Below, one piece after another: positions 23,999 through 37,200 of a stretch of DNA of 64,000 bases. Both the position numbers and the translations under genes were made by a program. Every line of letters begins with the position of its first letter. Position 1 is the stretch's first letter. The DNA is from Misgurnus anguillicaudatus. Taxonomy: Eukaryota; Chordata; Actinopteri; Cypriniformes; Cobitidae. The stretch lies in the NCBI RefSeq assembly GCF_027580225.2, contig NC_073341.2:11194001-11258000 (forward strand). Reading direction: 5' to 3'. The notes under the pieces are model-generated. The model saw only the letters and a list, made by a program, of their open reading frames with translations, searched no databases and had not been told where the DNA came from.

Positions 23999-26900
23999 GT
24001 AAATACTGTTTAAAAAATTGGCAGAGGAGAATATATGAAGAGTTTGGTTCCAAAACGCGATAAACGCCATTTTTGAAAAAAATGAGTTACTGCCAAAATC
24101 AGCATTATATCAGGTCAGTAGTTAAAAGTAAATTCTTAATTTTACGCAAAATCCAATATCCGCCGTGTTATTCTGTCATCTTTTCTCCCTTTTTTTCCCA
24201 AAATGCGATAAACGCCACTCCCCCTTTTTTACAGAACGCAATAAATGAGTACACGGAGTCCTAGTTTTCCTCATCTACTTTGTACTTTGTGATCAACAAA
24301 CAAAACAAAATAATACTTTAATTGCATCGCTAAACCTGTGATGGTTTTCTGTGATGGGAAAGAAACGTAAGCCATCAACATCTAATAATTTCCCTGAAAG
24401 GCACTCAGGAGACGGGTGCTTGTTCTCCCGACAGCATCAAGCTTCTCATGCTAACACATTGACCCCAGAGGATCTTATGAAAAACTTTCCATAATTTTAC
24501 TCAAAGTCAACGAAAATCGAGCAGGACCAAAAACATTTTACAGCTGATCGCTGTGAAAGACGTTAAGCTAAGACGTCAAGTAACCGCAATGACAGGGTTC
24601 TTAAAACACTTACTTTGTCATATTGATTAATAACATTAATGTTTATATTTTTAATTAGTGTGTACAACTAGTCAACTAAATGAATATAACATGGCAAAGA
24701 TGAATGCACATTTATATAGGCTATTGATTCAATAGATTTATAGCATTTTGAATAAAAACTTGTCATGGATTTATTGCATTTTGTGGAAAAAATAATCCGT
24801 TTTTATAATAAATCTTTGAAAATCAACTTATGGATTTGAATTTTTTATGTTTTTATAACCTAAAGATGCTATGTGAAAGTTTGTAATAGAAAATAGTTGT
24901 TTTCATCTTGTCACTTTCTTGGTATAGAAAACACGTTTTTACCAAAATTTGTCAAAATGGATTTATTGCGTTTTGGAACCAAACTCTTCATATATTTGTT
25001 ATTCAAATGTTGCAGTTAAATTGCCACTTTTGGGAGTACGGTCCCACATATAAGATTTAAGAATGTATAAATGTAGAATGTTCATAACTGGCAGATTCAA
25101 ATGTGCTTTGGCTTGTGCAAGCAGGGTTTGTGTAGTGTGTAATACATGCAGTTGGTTAACATTTGTTGGTCTTAAAACTTCCATAGAAGACATGTTTGTT
25201 TAAATCAGATTACTTTGATCATGATTGCTATCAGGGTGTGAAGATACCTGTTACCCATTGTAAAACTTTACCTACCCTAGCTTTAAATGTAAATATTTTG
25301 TTACATTTATCAGGGTTCCTGTGGGGTCTTAATTTCAAAATCAAAATGCAACGCCTCATAATGCTGGTTGTAATGCTCTGCCAGCATGTTAGAATATTAT
25401 TATTATTTTTTTTTGATAATTTCTTTCGCTCATCCCCGCGTATGCCTTTAACCGTAGTGATAGTTGAGAAGCCATTTGGATTATCATTATTATAAACTTA
25501 AATTTACTGCTGCCAGCTAATAGGTGACGACATGACAGTTTGCCAGTGCGCTCTCCCTCAAAATGCTTGTGTCACATGCAGACCCATCAAACACAAACCT
25601 GCACATTAACTACATAAAGCATTTCCCGTTTGCAGAAAATATCATATATGATTTATAATTATGAATTAAATGATATATAAGAATTCATTGGTGCAGTCTC
25701 TCACTCTGCCATGCATTAAAGCCCACTGCTTGCGTGTCCTGTGCATAAGACGCCAATGTCTCTTCTCAATTGAATTATTTCTATTTTTGCCATAAAATAT
25801 GTCACTTCTATTGTTTTGTTTCAAGATGCACACCAGTATTGTATTTTATAAGGTGTGTTCCTAAGAAACTCCTAAAATGTCCTAATATAAACAAGACATA
25901 GTCCTGGAATAATCTAAACCCTGTCCGGGAAACCACCCCTATATATTTTAACATTGTTATTAACAAAAACAATGTATTTATTTAGATTTAGGGATCGTAA
26001 GATTCCCAGATTTGCTCTGTGCATCGCATCGGTAGCTGGTTCATATGTATCTTTATGTATGTTGTAGGCTATGCAATACCATACATAATATGGATATGCG
26101 TATTGCATCGGACTGCACATCCCTATTAAGTTTTGTCTCATCATTATTGTCATTTTAAATGGTTTTGCCCACTTATGTCTATTTTATTACCAAAAATATC
26201 AGATTACTTGATAATCATCAATTACCAAAATAATTGTGAGTTCCGTTAAATAAATGGCTGTTTTCTATTCATGTATTTTATTATTAAGGATTTCTTAAAA
26301 CGTCCTCTTGAAGTGTAAAAGTCTTGTCTCTTATTCTCGTGAACCCAATCCTGTGTCTCGTTTTGATCTTGTTTTTTGTCATGAAAGATAAAAGGTCTTA
26401 AAAAATTAATGGACACATGCACACTGGTCTATAAAATTTGACTTCATTGAGATTTTAAATTTCATTCATAATAGTTGTAAAAAGTTACATTTGACTTTGT
26501 AAAGCCTGCAGAAACCCTGTTCATGTGTAGTTGACTTATACAGTTATGTTGTATAATTGGAATTATATTTCTAGATGAAGAGGACATGCCAGCACCAAAG
26601 ATGTCACGCACTGTAAATACATCCAGATGTAAGTTATGGTTTTAACAAGCTTGATTATCCCTGCATAACAAACATTTCCTTAAGCGCTCTTTTTACATGC
26701 TAGGTCATGAGGAAGATCAACCATCATCAAAAAGACCCATTAACAAAGACAACATAATGAGCACACCAACGTGTGAGTGTGTGTGTATATATATATATTA
26801 TATGTTTAGTGTTTCATTAATTTTAATTTATATTTAATTTCGTTTTAGTCACCCCAAGGAGAGAATTTTTTGGTGAACGAATGGCAAAGAGTGAGTTTCT

Positions 26901-29185
26901 TTGTTTTGGTATATACACATTTTTAATTGTTGTTATGTTTTTGTCATTTATAATTAGCTTCTAAATAGATAGTATAAAAACAACTTAACTAAAATGATTG
27001 CTGACATTAAACCATTATTTATTTTTTATAACAGAAAGCATTCCTGAAACGTTGCCAAGAAACACATTTTCCGAACCTTGTTCTTCAGGGCTTTTAATTC
27101 GTCAAGAACCTGAGTCTGACAGGGAACTTCTATTCGAAGGTAGGAAATTATATTAAAATTATTATATTCGTTTTTTTGTGTGTATTAATGTGTCACAATT
27201 TGGATAGTTATCTAAAAATAGTTGGTTTATTCCTTTACATTATAATAATTCTTAACCATTTAAAGGTCATGAATCTCCTTTTTTTATCTTAGTGTTGTTC
27301 TGAAGAGTCATATGTGCATCTTTTGCAGAAGGGTTAGAAAAAATTATGATTTTAATTTTAAATACCCTTTTTAAAGATTTGTGTTGCTGATCATAGAAGA
27401 TAATGGTAGCATCTGTTCATTTTAATTTTAGGAGAGAATGGTTAATTTTCATCTTGTGGGTTTAAAGCTAACATCAGAGCAATGACTAACATAGATGGTT
27501 GATGTACATTGACAGTTCATCAGTTTATCGTCTCCCATAATTATTCATGAGTCAGAGGGTTAAGGTCTTACTTGCTCCATAAGCGCTCCACTATCATGAG
27601 TAAAATTTATGCCAACGCATTCAAATGTTACATTTATAAAGCTAGTTTGATATAAATCAATGACTCAAATCAGAAAGAATGTGATGGTTATCAGAGGCGT
27701 CATGCCCATTCAAACTGAGGGGGCACGTGCCCCCTTGGTTTTTTTGAGCCAAATGGAATTTTCATGCAACCTCAAAATCAAAGAAGCGCCCTCTGTTACT
27801 TGTCTTTTAATCGGTTTAATATGCACAATATTACGGTATCAATTCTGTGCTGCGTCCTTGTCACTTTTCAGAGATGTTTGCCGTTTTGATAGTGTTTTTA
27901 TCATGTTACATTACATATTCTGGCGCTGCAGTCAGCGCAGTCGCAGATGTCATCAGCGTCTGAGCGCGCTCACTAGCTCTTTACTGTTGCTGCTTCATTT
28001 GGCTATCTGAGGAATTAAAACATGTAAGAAACACTCACAACAAACCCCAGTACGGTAATGTGCAGTTAACATCCTCTGTGTAGAAAATGTATAGTTTAAA
28101 ATGTGTCCGTCTCAACGTTATATTAGTAGAGATTTCTAGATTCATCTTGGTACAACGCCAAACTTCGCCAGAGTTCACGGGGGGGGGCAGAATCACACAT
28201 GCTCACATATGAGGTAAAATTGAATGCACAAATCCGTTCCTCTAATAATTTTATCTAAACATATTTTATAAAATCATTATTGAACATTAAAATCAATCAC
28301 GTGGCTATAGCTTATGTCATTTTCGTTGTTTATATACTTTTTATTTAAAATTACATGCATTGTAGTGCTGCCACTAACGACTAATTTTCTAACGACTAAT
28401 CTTTCGACTATTTTTTCGAATAGTCGACTATTCTAAACGACTAATTAAAAAAAACTCAAGGGTTTGTTATTTCATTGTGTCCATTTTATTTTGAACCCAC
28501 CGGTGTCATAAACAATATGAATAACTTAAATGTTACCAAATAAAAAATTACAATGTAAACAATATAAATAATAATAAAAACTTCCAGTGCAAAGTAGATG
28601 CTTAACAGAAATATGAAATGTTTCACTTCTACTCTTTGATCTTATATTGCATTTTAACACAACTGAATGCTATTTTACATATTATCTGTTCTGTTGTAGC
28701 CTATAAAATAGTGACTAAACATGACCCATCACCTCGTTTTTTATCCAACCAGCTGGTCCTTTAACTGCTGCTAAAATCCTGATTTAGATATGCAAAAATC
28801 ACCATACATTTACATTGTAGCTTTACTGCTGTTGCTCTTCTCATAATTGTTGTTGTGTTTTGAGCCATTTCTTGATTTTAAATGCGAGTGATATAGCGCA
28901 GACAATTCGGTGCAAATTCAGAAATATAAGAGAATACACTGTTGTTGTTACATAGACTACAGAACACGGCATACAGCATCATAGGGAGGGAGAAAGCTCG
29001 CACACAGACTTACACTACTGCTAATCTTTCTTCAAGTCATGTTAACTCGATCAGTCGTCTTTGTCAGAGACATCTGTGAATGTTGACGTTTACGCAAAAA
29101 AGAAAGTACATTAAAAACACTGCCACCTTTTCACTGTCACGTAAGAGAGAGGCGCGCGCGGTCGAGGCGCTGCAAGCAACATGAG

Positions 29186-29225
<40 letters not shown>

Positions 29226-32200
29226 GCGCTGAACACTCGCAACAATGAATTGAGCCGTTTAAAATAGTAAAATAAAAATGTAAATGGGAATCATGAAAAA
29301 TCGATTTGTTGCGTCCAGTGTTGATTCCGTGGCGGAATCACAAGCAAACACTGATAGCCTTTAACATCCAAAGACAGAGTCATTGTACTTCTCAAAAGAG
29401 TTAATAAAACAGTACTGACTAGCTCGCCGTTTCATTAATAATCATATAACAGTTACTTACGTTGTCCTATTCTCTGTGGGTGTATCGTCAATAACTCCCG
29501 AGTGTTTTCGTTTGAGATGCTCGTGCATTGTCGTTGTGCTCCCGTGATAAGCCAGCGACGTTTGGCACGGTGTAACAGACCACTCTTTTATCACAACTTG
29601 GTAGGGCTGGGCGATTAATCGAAAAATGACAGAAACCGAAATTCAGAACCTCTAACCGACATTATTTTATCATGTCGGTTATTTCGGTTTTTAACACTCT
29701 GGGGTCGACGGTGGCGCGGGCGCCGCAAACTCTTTATTTTTCAATCACTCCGCAAAGAGAGTTAGATAACTCTGCTGATTTTGGTCATACAGATATGATT
29801 TATACATCATTTAAAACGTTAAAGTGTCTAGTTTTTTTCTGTCCACTGCCAATAAAAACAGAATGTTGTGCTTTTCGCAAAATTAAGAAAATAAACATGA
29901 TGCGTGTTTTGTTCTCTCTCCCTCAGTGAAGCCCTTTCAGAAAAATTAACTGTAACTTAAGGAATACTTGTCATAAAAACAAAAGATACATGTCTACATA
30001 ATGCTTGGAATGTCTGCTTTTGGAAGATGTAAGTGATATCGAAAACAAATATTGTAATTCGTTGTTAACTGTGTTAGAAGAGGGATATGTACCGTCTTTC
30101 TCGTGTTACTGCATTATCTATAATGAGCCACGCCCCGCTCCATTGAAGAGAAGAGCAGAGATCATCCATATTCATTAGTCAACGCCACAGTCAATGGAGA
30201 CTCCGTCTCTGTAGCCATTCAATGCTGTGTTGAGTTTTAATCCAAGTGCTGGTGACATGACATCTACTTGTTTACTCAGACTGTAACTTAAGTTATCTCC
30301 AGATGCGAGTGTGTGTGCTTCATCAAACAGACGCGATCGACGTCCAAACGCACACACAAATACCTCATATTTGACGCGCTTTGTGGTATCATTAAGATAT
30401 GCGATTGTAAACATCACATCTACTTGTTTACTCGCGCCTAAAGTTATCTCCAAACAGACGCGAGTGTGTGTGCTTCGTGACGCGATGTCCAAACGCACAC
30501 ACAAAGCCTCATATTTGACGCGCTTTGTGGTATTCTTATAAAAGGTGCCATTGCAAACATCACATCTACTTGTTTACTCGCGCATAAAGTTATCTCCAAA
30601 AAGACGCAAGTGTGTGCTTCGTCAGTGTGACGGGATCGAGGTCCAAACGCACACAAAAACGCAAGATGCCTCATATTTGACGCGCTTTGTGATAAAATTA
30701 TAAAGTATGCTCTCTCGCCTGTAAATACAAGTTATCTCCAGGCGCTTATGTTTTCTTTGTGCTTCCGTCAGACGCGGTCGACGGCCAAAAGCACACACAA
30801 ACACACAATGCCTCATATTTGACGCACTTTTGTATTAAGTAGAGGTCGACCGATATGGTTTTTTTCAGGCCGATGCCGATTTTTTTTTTATCCGGATTGG
30901 CCGATGGCCGATAAATGCTGCCGATTTATTTTGGCCGATATTTTACCGATATGTGCTTGTTTTTAACCTCTATTTGAAAGATATAATGTAAGTACACAAA
31001 TAATTACTAAGATAGACAAAATTTCTCAACAAAAACATTTATTGAACACACCAATCTGAACTTGTACACTTAAATTAAAAATGTATAATGTAAAAACATT
31101 GTATAAATAATGTATAACAAATAAATAAACGAAATAGGTAAGAAGAAAGTAAGCTGTCAAATAAACTTTTCAATGAAAAAATAAAGTTTAGTGCACTTTG
31201 CAGCATTTATCAAACTTCTGAGAACAATAAAATAAATTAACAATTTTAACAATAGTAGTGCTGACACACAGTATACTCTAAAAAAAACAAACGGTGCTAT
31301 ATAGCACCAAAACAATTGCTTTGGATCGTAACGATAGAAGAACCATTTTAGTGCCATATAGCACCGGTGAAGAACCAGTGAAGCACCAGTGAAGCACCAG
31401 TGTAGAACCATATAGGGGCCATATAGCACCACATATGGTTCTACATAGCACTATATGGTTCTACACAGGTGCTTCACTGGTGCTTCACTGGTTCTTCACC
31501 GGTGCTATATGGCACTAAAAATGGTTCTTCTATCGTTACGATCCAAAGCAACTGTTTTGGTGCTATATAGCACCGTTTGTTTTTTAGAGTGTAGCAACCA
31601 GCAAGATTTCTTTGTTTTAGCTTTGAATAAAACTATATACAGTAAGTAACAAGTGAACACAACACATCTTATGGCTAGCTAATAATTTTAAATAAAACAT
31701 TCTTGAAGTTACTAAGTGAATAAAAGTTTTTAGTGCACTTGACTTAGCAGCATTAGATATTCTGATTTAGATATCTCCTTGTTTCTGAGGGAAGGAAGAT
31801 TTGTAAACAACAATAAAAATAGTAATGTGCATAATATTATTTTAATCAAACTTCCAGACCCTGAGTCTTCTTCAGCCCACCCATTCTCCACTGAAAGTTC
31901 TTAGGCTAATACTCCCAGTTTAAGAGCTGCAGGTTGTAGTGCAGGAAACACAACTGCTCTGCGTGTTCCCCTGTAAGCCTGCTCCTCTTCTTTTCATAGA
32001 TAATCCCAATCTCACTGAATATTCTCTCGCTGGGAACAGAGGAGGGCGGTGGACAAAGGAATTTTTTTGCAAGTGGTGCTAGATGGTGTAGGCGGGATGC
32101 ATTCTGTTTCCACCATTCTAGTGGCAGACCAGTCTTTCTGTCAATCAGTGGCTCTCGGAGGTACTGATCCAGCTGCTCAGTGATGTGTTGCTCATCATTT

Positions 32201-34128
32201 TCTTCAGCAGGAGTTCCACCATGTGCCCCCAAAATGTTTGCGTACATCCGTTCAAGAAGACCAGAGGGACCGTGTTGTTCTTTCTCCTCATCCCGTCTCC
32301 GTTTCGGATCTGATTCTTGGACTTCAGTGGTGGCTCTTTTGCACTGTTCAGACACAATGGCGTTCTCTTCTTTCACCCATTCTTTGGCCTTATTCAGTGT
32401 CTCCACTGCAAAGATCTGACCCTTATAGCGAGGATCCAGCAGCGTCGCCAGCACCAAACATCTGTTCTCCTCCATCTTTGAAAATCTCCTCTCCAAGCTT
32501 TGAAACATGGTTTCCCTGAGTGTTTTGATACCATTCGTAGTGGGACCCTCTGCCTGAAGCACCATCTTCAGTACAGCAATGCTGGGAATGATGCAGGAGA
32601 TGGATGCCTCTGCCTTACTCATTTCAAAAGTCACTTCCTCAATGGGGCCCAGTGTCTCGATCAAATTTGAGATGAGGGCCCACTGGTCTGCAGTTGGGGT
32701 TGTAAACTTTCCATGTTCTCCAGCATAAATGTTTAGAGCACGCTTCTGCTCCAGCATCCTCTGCAACATGTGTAACGTGGAGTTCCAACGGGTGGGAACA
32801 GCCTGAATTATGCTGTGCCGGGGGAGGTCAAGTTCTTCTTGAATATCACTCAGACGCTGTTTTGCGAGCACAGAGTGGCTGAAGTGTGTAGCACATGTCT
32901 TTAACTTGGCAATAACGTCCCCCACTGCTCTCTGACTGCTAATGCCCTCATTTACCACAAGTTGTAATGTGTGTGCACTGCAGCTGAGATCTGGTATTTC
33001 TGCCAATCTGAGGCCTTTAATCATATTAGCACCACTGTCTCGGAGCACAAGCACAACTCTGTCGGGGGTGATGTCCCAATGTTTCAGCATGCTAAGGAAC
33101 ATCATGCAGATGTATTCTCCAGTGTGGGAGCCAGACATGGCCTTAACATTTAGTACCACTTTTTTTCTTTCCCAGTCACTATTAATAAAATGGCATGTAA
33201 GACTCATCAGTGACTCCGTCTCCACAGACCAACAGTCTGTCGTGAACGCCAAATGAGGGCCAGCATTCTCTGAGGTGATCAGTGTTTTGATTTTCCTCTC
33301 CACACCTTTCATTATGTTTTCCAGCATGTCTGTGCGGTAATATTTTTCAGTCTTGAGGCTATACCGGGGTTGCAATTAAACGCCGAAAGCCAACATCTGA
33401 GACCACTGTAAATGGCTGGTTGTCTGTAGCAATCATTTCAAGTATTTGTGTATCAATCTTTTTTGACCTCGGGTCAGAATTTTGCCATTTTCTTTGGGAA
33501 TCGAACATTTGTGCTACAGTAGGCTGACTGAGATTGGCGGAAGCAGCAGCCGCTGCATCTTCTTTTTCTTTTACTGCCTCTTTGTAATCCTGGATGTGGT
33601 TTGCCTTCAGGTCATTCCACATGTTTGTAGTGTTTTTACTTCTGCCTTTCTCAGCCCCCATGCTTACCAACTTGCTGCATATATTGCATTTGGCCTTCCC
33701 TGGTGTTGGCTGGGTGAAGCGCTGCCATAAGGGGGTGGTTTTCTTTTCAGCCATCAGGTAATGACTAAAACAGGGGAAAAATACAAGGTTATGTTAGTAT
33801 TTTTGTATAGTATCTTGAACGTCATCTTCAAATCATTTTATAGATATAAAATCTAAAAAATGTTTCATAATTCAGCTAATAATTCAGTGCATTTTAAGTA
33901 ATACAAGGCTAAAAACATTTCTATCCTCTTCCCAAAAACTGTCATGAAACATGTATTTGTGGTTTCTTTGTTTTGTTTGATGGACAAAGCTAAATGGACA
34001 TAACCGTATTATCGCAAAAAAGGGGAAAAACCTTTAGGCCATATGGTCAAAAATTGAATGATTTAATAATATAGTAGTAATAACGTATTTCACTAGTAAA
34101 TTGTACATGTTTCCACTGTTCGATCGCG

Positions 34129-34212
<84 letters not shown>

Positions 34213-37200
34213 TGCCTATCCGATTTATTTTACTGTGCGTTTACACGTTTTTTTAATTGTGACCCATGTCCGATTCATGCATTTACACTTGCCATACGTC
34301 TGAACCGTTTGCGCACGTGTTCTTGCGCCACACACTGACCAAGATGGACAAATAAAACACAACGGAAATGCTTCTGTGTATTTTGTTTAATCATTTGCCT
34401 AAATCGCCATCACCTTTAAAGCCCTGCGTTCTTGATGTCTTTTAATTATATTTCTGTATACCTTTTTAATGTGTGAATTAAATGCAATTCCAAAACATTT
34501 TCCGCAATCTTTTAAACACTTTAAGGTCAGTAAAATGTTATTGGTTGTTAATAATCTGTTCAATTATTGGTTAAAGCCTACGCGGCTAATGTCCTATTCC
34601 CTATACCCTATTAATAAATGTCCTATTCCCTTTGAAGATCAGAACTCTTGCTGTATAAACTCTGGAGAAAGTTACACAATTGTCTCATAGTATGGCCAAT
34701 TCAAATACACTGGCGAATAGAGCAATGAAATACACACGTCATTTTCTCTTTATTTGGAATCGACTGCTTGACATCCCCTGCCCTCAAGGGCGCTAAAACA
34801 CCATTTGGAATTCACCCCGCTTTCTGCATGAACTTGACTGCCGCGTCCCATCTCAAAGACCGAAAACAGCAGTACTAATAAAAACATCAGTAAATTAAAA
34901 GGTTTCAGCAATTCTTATGAAGAAATGGACTATTAGCTTGGAATAGCTTTCTCTGCCCAAATAAGCTGCCTTCAAAGCAAGTAATTGCGGCATTCACGCG
35001 CTTCTCTGATCTCATTTTCCGAATTGTTATTTTAAGTCAGAATGTTAAAATAACAGGGAGACTTACGTTCTTACAAAGATGTGTTGGATTTACTTATTAG
35101 GGATGCAGGTAAGGATTTTTTTCACCTTCTGAACTTATTAAACACACCGCATTTTTTAAACGAAAATATATTTGGCAAAGACATTCATAGGCTAATAGAT
35201 TACTACTTACGTTCAAAGGCTACTTTTGATTTTAAAGATTATTAAATATTTCCATTTCTTGAATTGAAATGTTTGTTTATTATTTTTCTAACGAAAAACT
35301 CAAAATCCAATAAAATAGTACAATGACAAACTCGCTAAACAGCTTGTTTATTAATTAAATAAATTCGTCGGATGGTAGGCTAAGGAGAAGGTGTAGCAAA
35401 AACGAATAGACGGAAAACGTTTTACCCGCCTTATTACATAAATAAATCTAAAGATCCTTAACTTAGATAAAAAAAATTATTGGTTTGCTTTTTTAATGAA
35501 TATAAAACTACAACAATATAAAACATGGACAAACTCGCCTAAGTTAAGGGAAAAATGCAACTTGAATCCTATGTATTTTCAAAGCTTTCCGAGTCTCCGA
35601 CTTTAACATTTACGTGAATGTTGTAAGTCAGGAAATTATTTCCACCATATGAGTGCAGTATAATTTAACTGCATCATGCGCGGTGCTGTCAATGAAATAC
35701 AGTCACACAACATTACACTGTTTGGCCAGCATTTTAATTGTGTTTAATCCAGCTGCTACTAGCTAACGGTATGCTAAAGTTAGCCGCTGATTAGCGTCAT
35801 GCAGCAAAGCGATGTTTCTGTTATTCTAACGTCCGTTTTCAGAGCATCCAAGAGAAACAAAGGCATAACAGTAGCACCGAAATTAAGCACAGAAATCCGT
35901 GTTGATAATATTCGCTCCGGTAGATAACGGTCGTTAAGGCACCAGTGCCGCAATGACAACGCTAGCAAAGCAAAGCCAGTTCTTAGCTTATAGTGCGTTG
36001 GTCTCTTTTCTTATTAGTTATTTCTCTACATTGAGTGACAACAGACACAAACAGAAATATAAGTCTCAAATTCACTGTCGTAATTGCAAAATTCTTGCTT
36101 ACTTATTGTGACATGATAGCAACCCTTCTGCTGTGATAATGCAACCTCAACTACGCTATCAATATCCAAACAAAGTAGCTGTCATGTCATGTTTTTTCTC
36201 GAAGTTGGCAGTAACACATATGTTTTTAATTAAATATAAAGGAGTTATAAGAATTTAATCCTTACCGTTTTCCTTAGGCACTGGAAGCTGGAGGTCTGCG
36301 GTCTGCTCACTCTGCTGGAAGAACGACTCTAGGGGCAGCATGCGTTGTACACGTGTGCGCCTGCATAATAATCGGCTTGATATAGGTGGTAATTGGCCGA
36401 TGCCGATTATGTTAAAAAATGCAAAAAATCGGCCGATTAATCGTCCGGCCGATAAATCGGTCGACCTCTGGTATTAAGACGCATCTAAACACATCTAAAA
36501 CCCTGTTTGTTCGCGTATATCTCTGCACAGTAAGTTTATTTAACGCAGGATCACGCCGGCATTTCTTTTGTGTTGCTTTCACAAACAAACACGTAACAAG
36601 GCGTCGTCTTACTGCCTATGCAGCTCATTATGCAAGTGTTTTGTTCTTCATCTGTCAATCACAGATTATTCAAGAGCTTCCAGCCTCCTTGCATATTGCC
36701 TTCCTAACCAAAAAGTGACTTTGAAATTATAAATCAATATTATTGTCTTATGTAAATGAGTAAGCAGAATGATTTTCACATCATTTTAAAGAAAAAACTC
36801 TAGACTACTAGATCCTGTTTTGAAAAGTCTTGGGAAAACATGTTTAGTATGGGTTTTTTTTACTTATATCAGTCACTTAAAAATTTAGCTTTTTCAAAAA
36901 CCACGCATAAACATTTTTCTCTCAAAAATACAAACATGTACATACATGTTGATCATATAATATAGTAGCCCAGTTTGTGCTGAACACAGTGTTATAAGAC
37001 TTTTGCCATTATTATGTTTTTAAGCAACTGAAAAAAGCACAAATGTCGGTGCATGTCAAAACTTCTCCAGGGCCCTAAAAACCCCTAAGACCCCAGAGGC
37101 TGATTTAAGGTGTGCCCTAAACTTTCCAACCTTGTCAGTGAACTATGAGGCAAAAAAATAATCGTTTATTAATCGTAACCGATGTCAAATGTTAGATTAA

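Larger units (their letters stand above)
30840..36470 (-). mobile_element. hAT element with transposase gene, level 4 of the nest
   Basis: TAGAGGTCGACCGATAT and ATCGGTCGACCTCT are inverted ends, and GTATTAAG is perfectly duplicated (30832-30839 and 36471-36478). GGCCGATNNCCGAT repeats are dense near both ends. It carries a minus-strand BED-hAT transposase gene (31906-33754), a likely 5' untranslated exon (36266-36349) and a nested MITE (31274-31591). Its 5.6 kb length and gene mark it as a nearly full-length autonomous-type copy, disabled by a frameshift. Confidence 0.92.

Noticed and set aside
30175..30816. Overlapping 60-110 codon minus frames
   Set aside because: They repeat with the tandem array and are broken by it. 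No splice or domain support.
32145..33256. Plus-strand frames over the hAT transposase
   Set aside because: Antisense shadows of the minus-strand transposase, which has recognisable hAT motifs.
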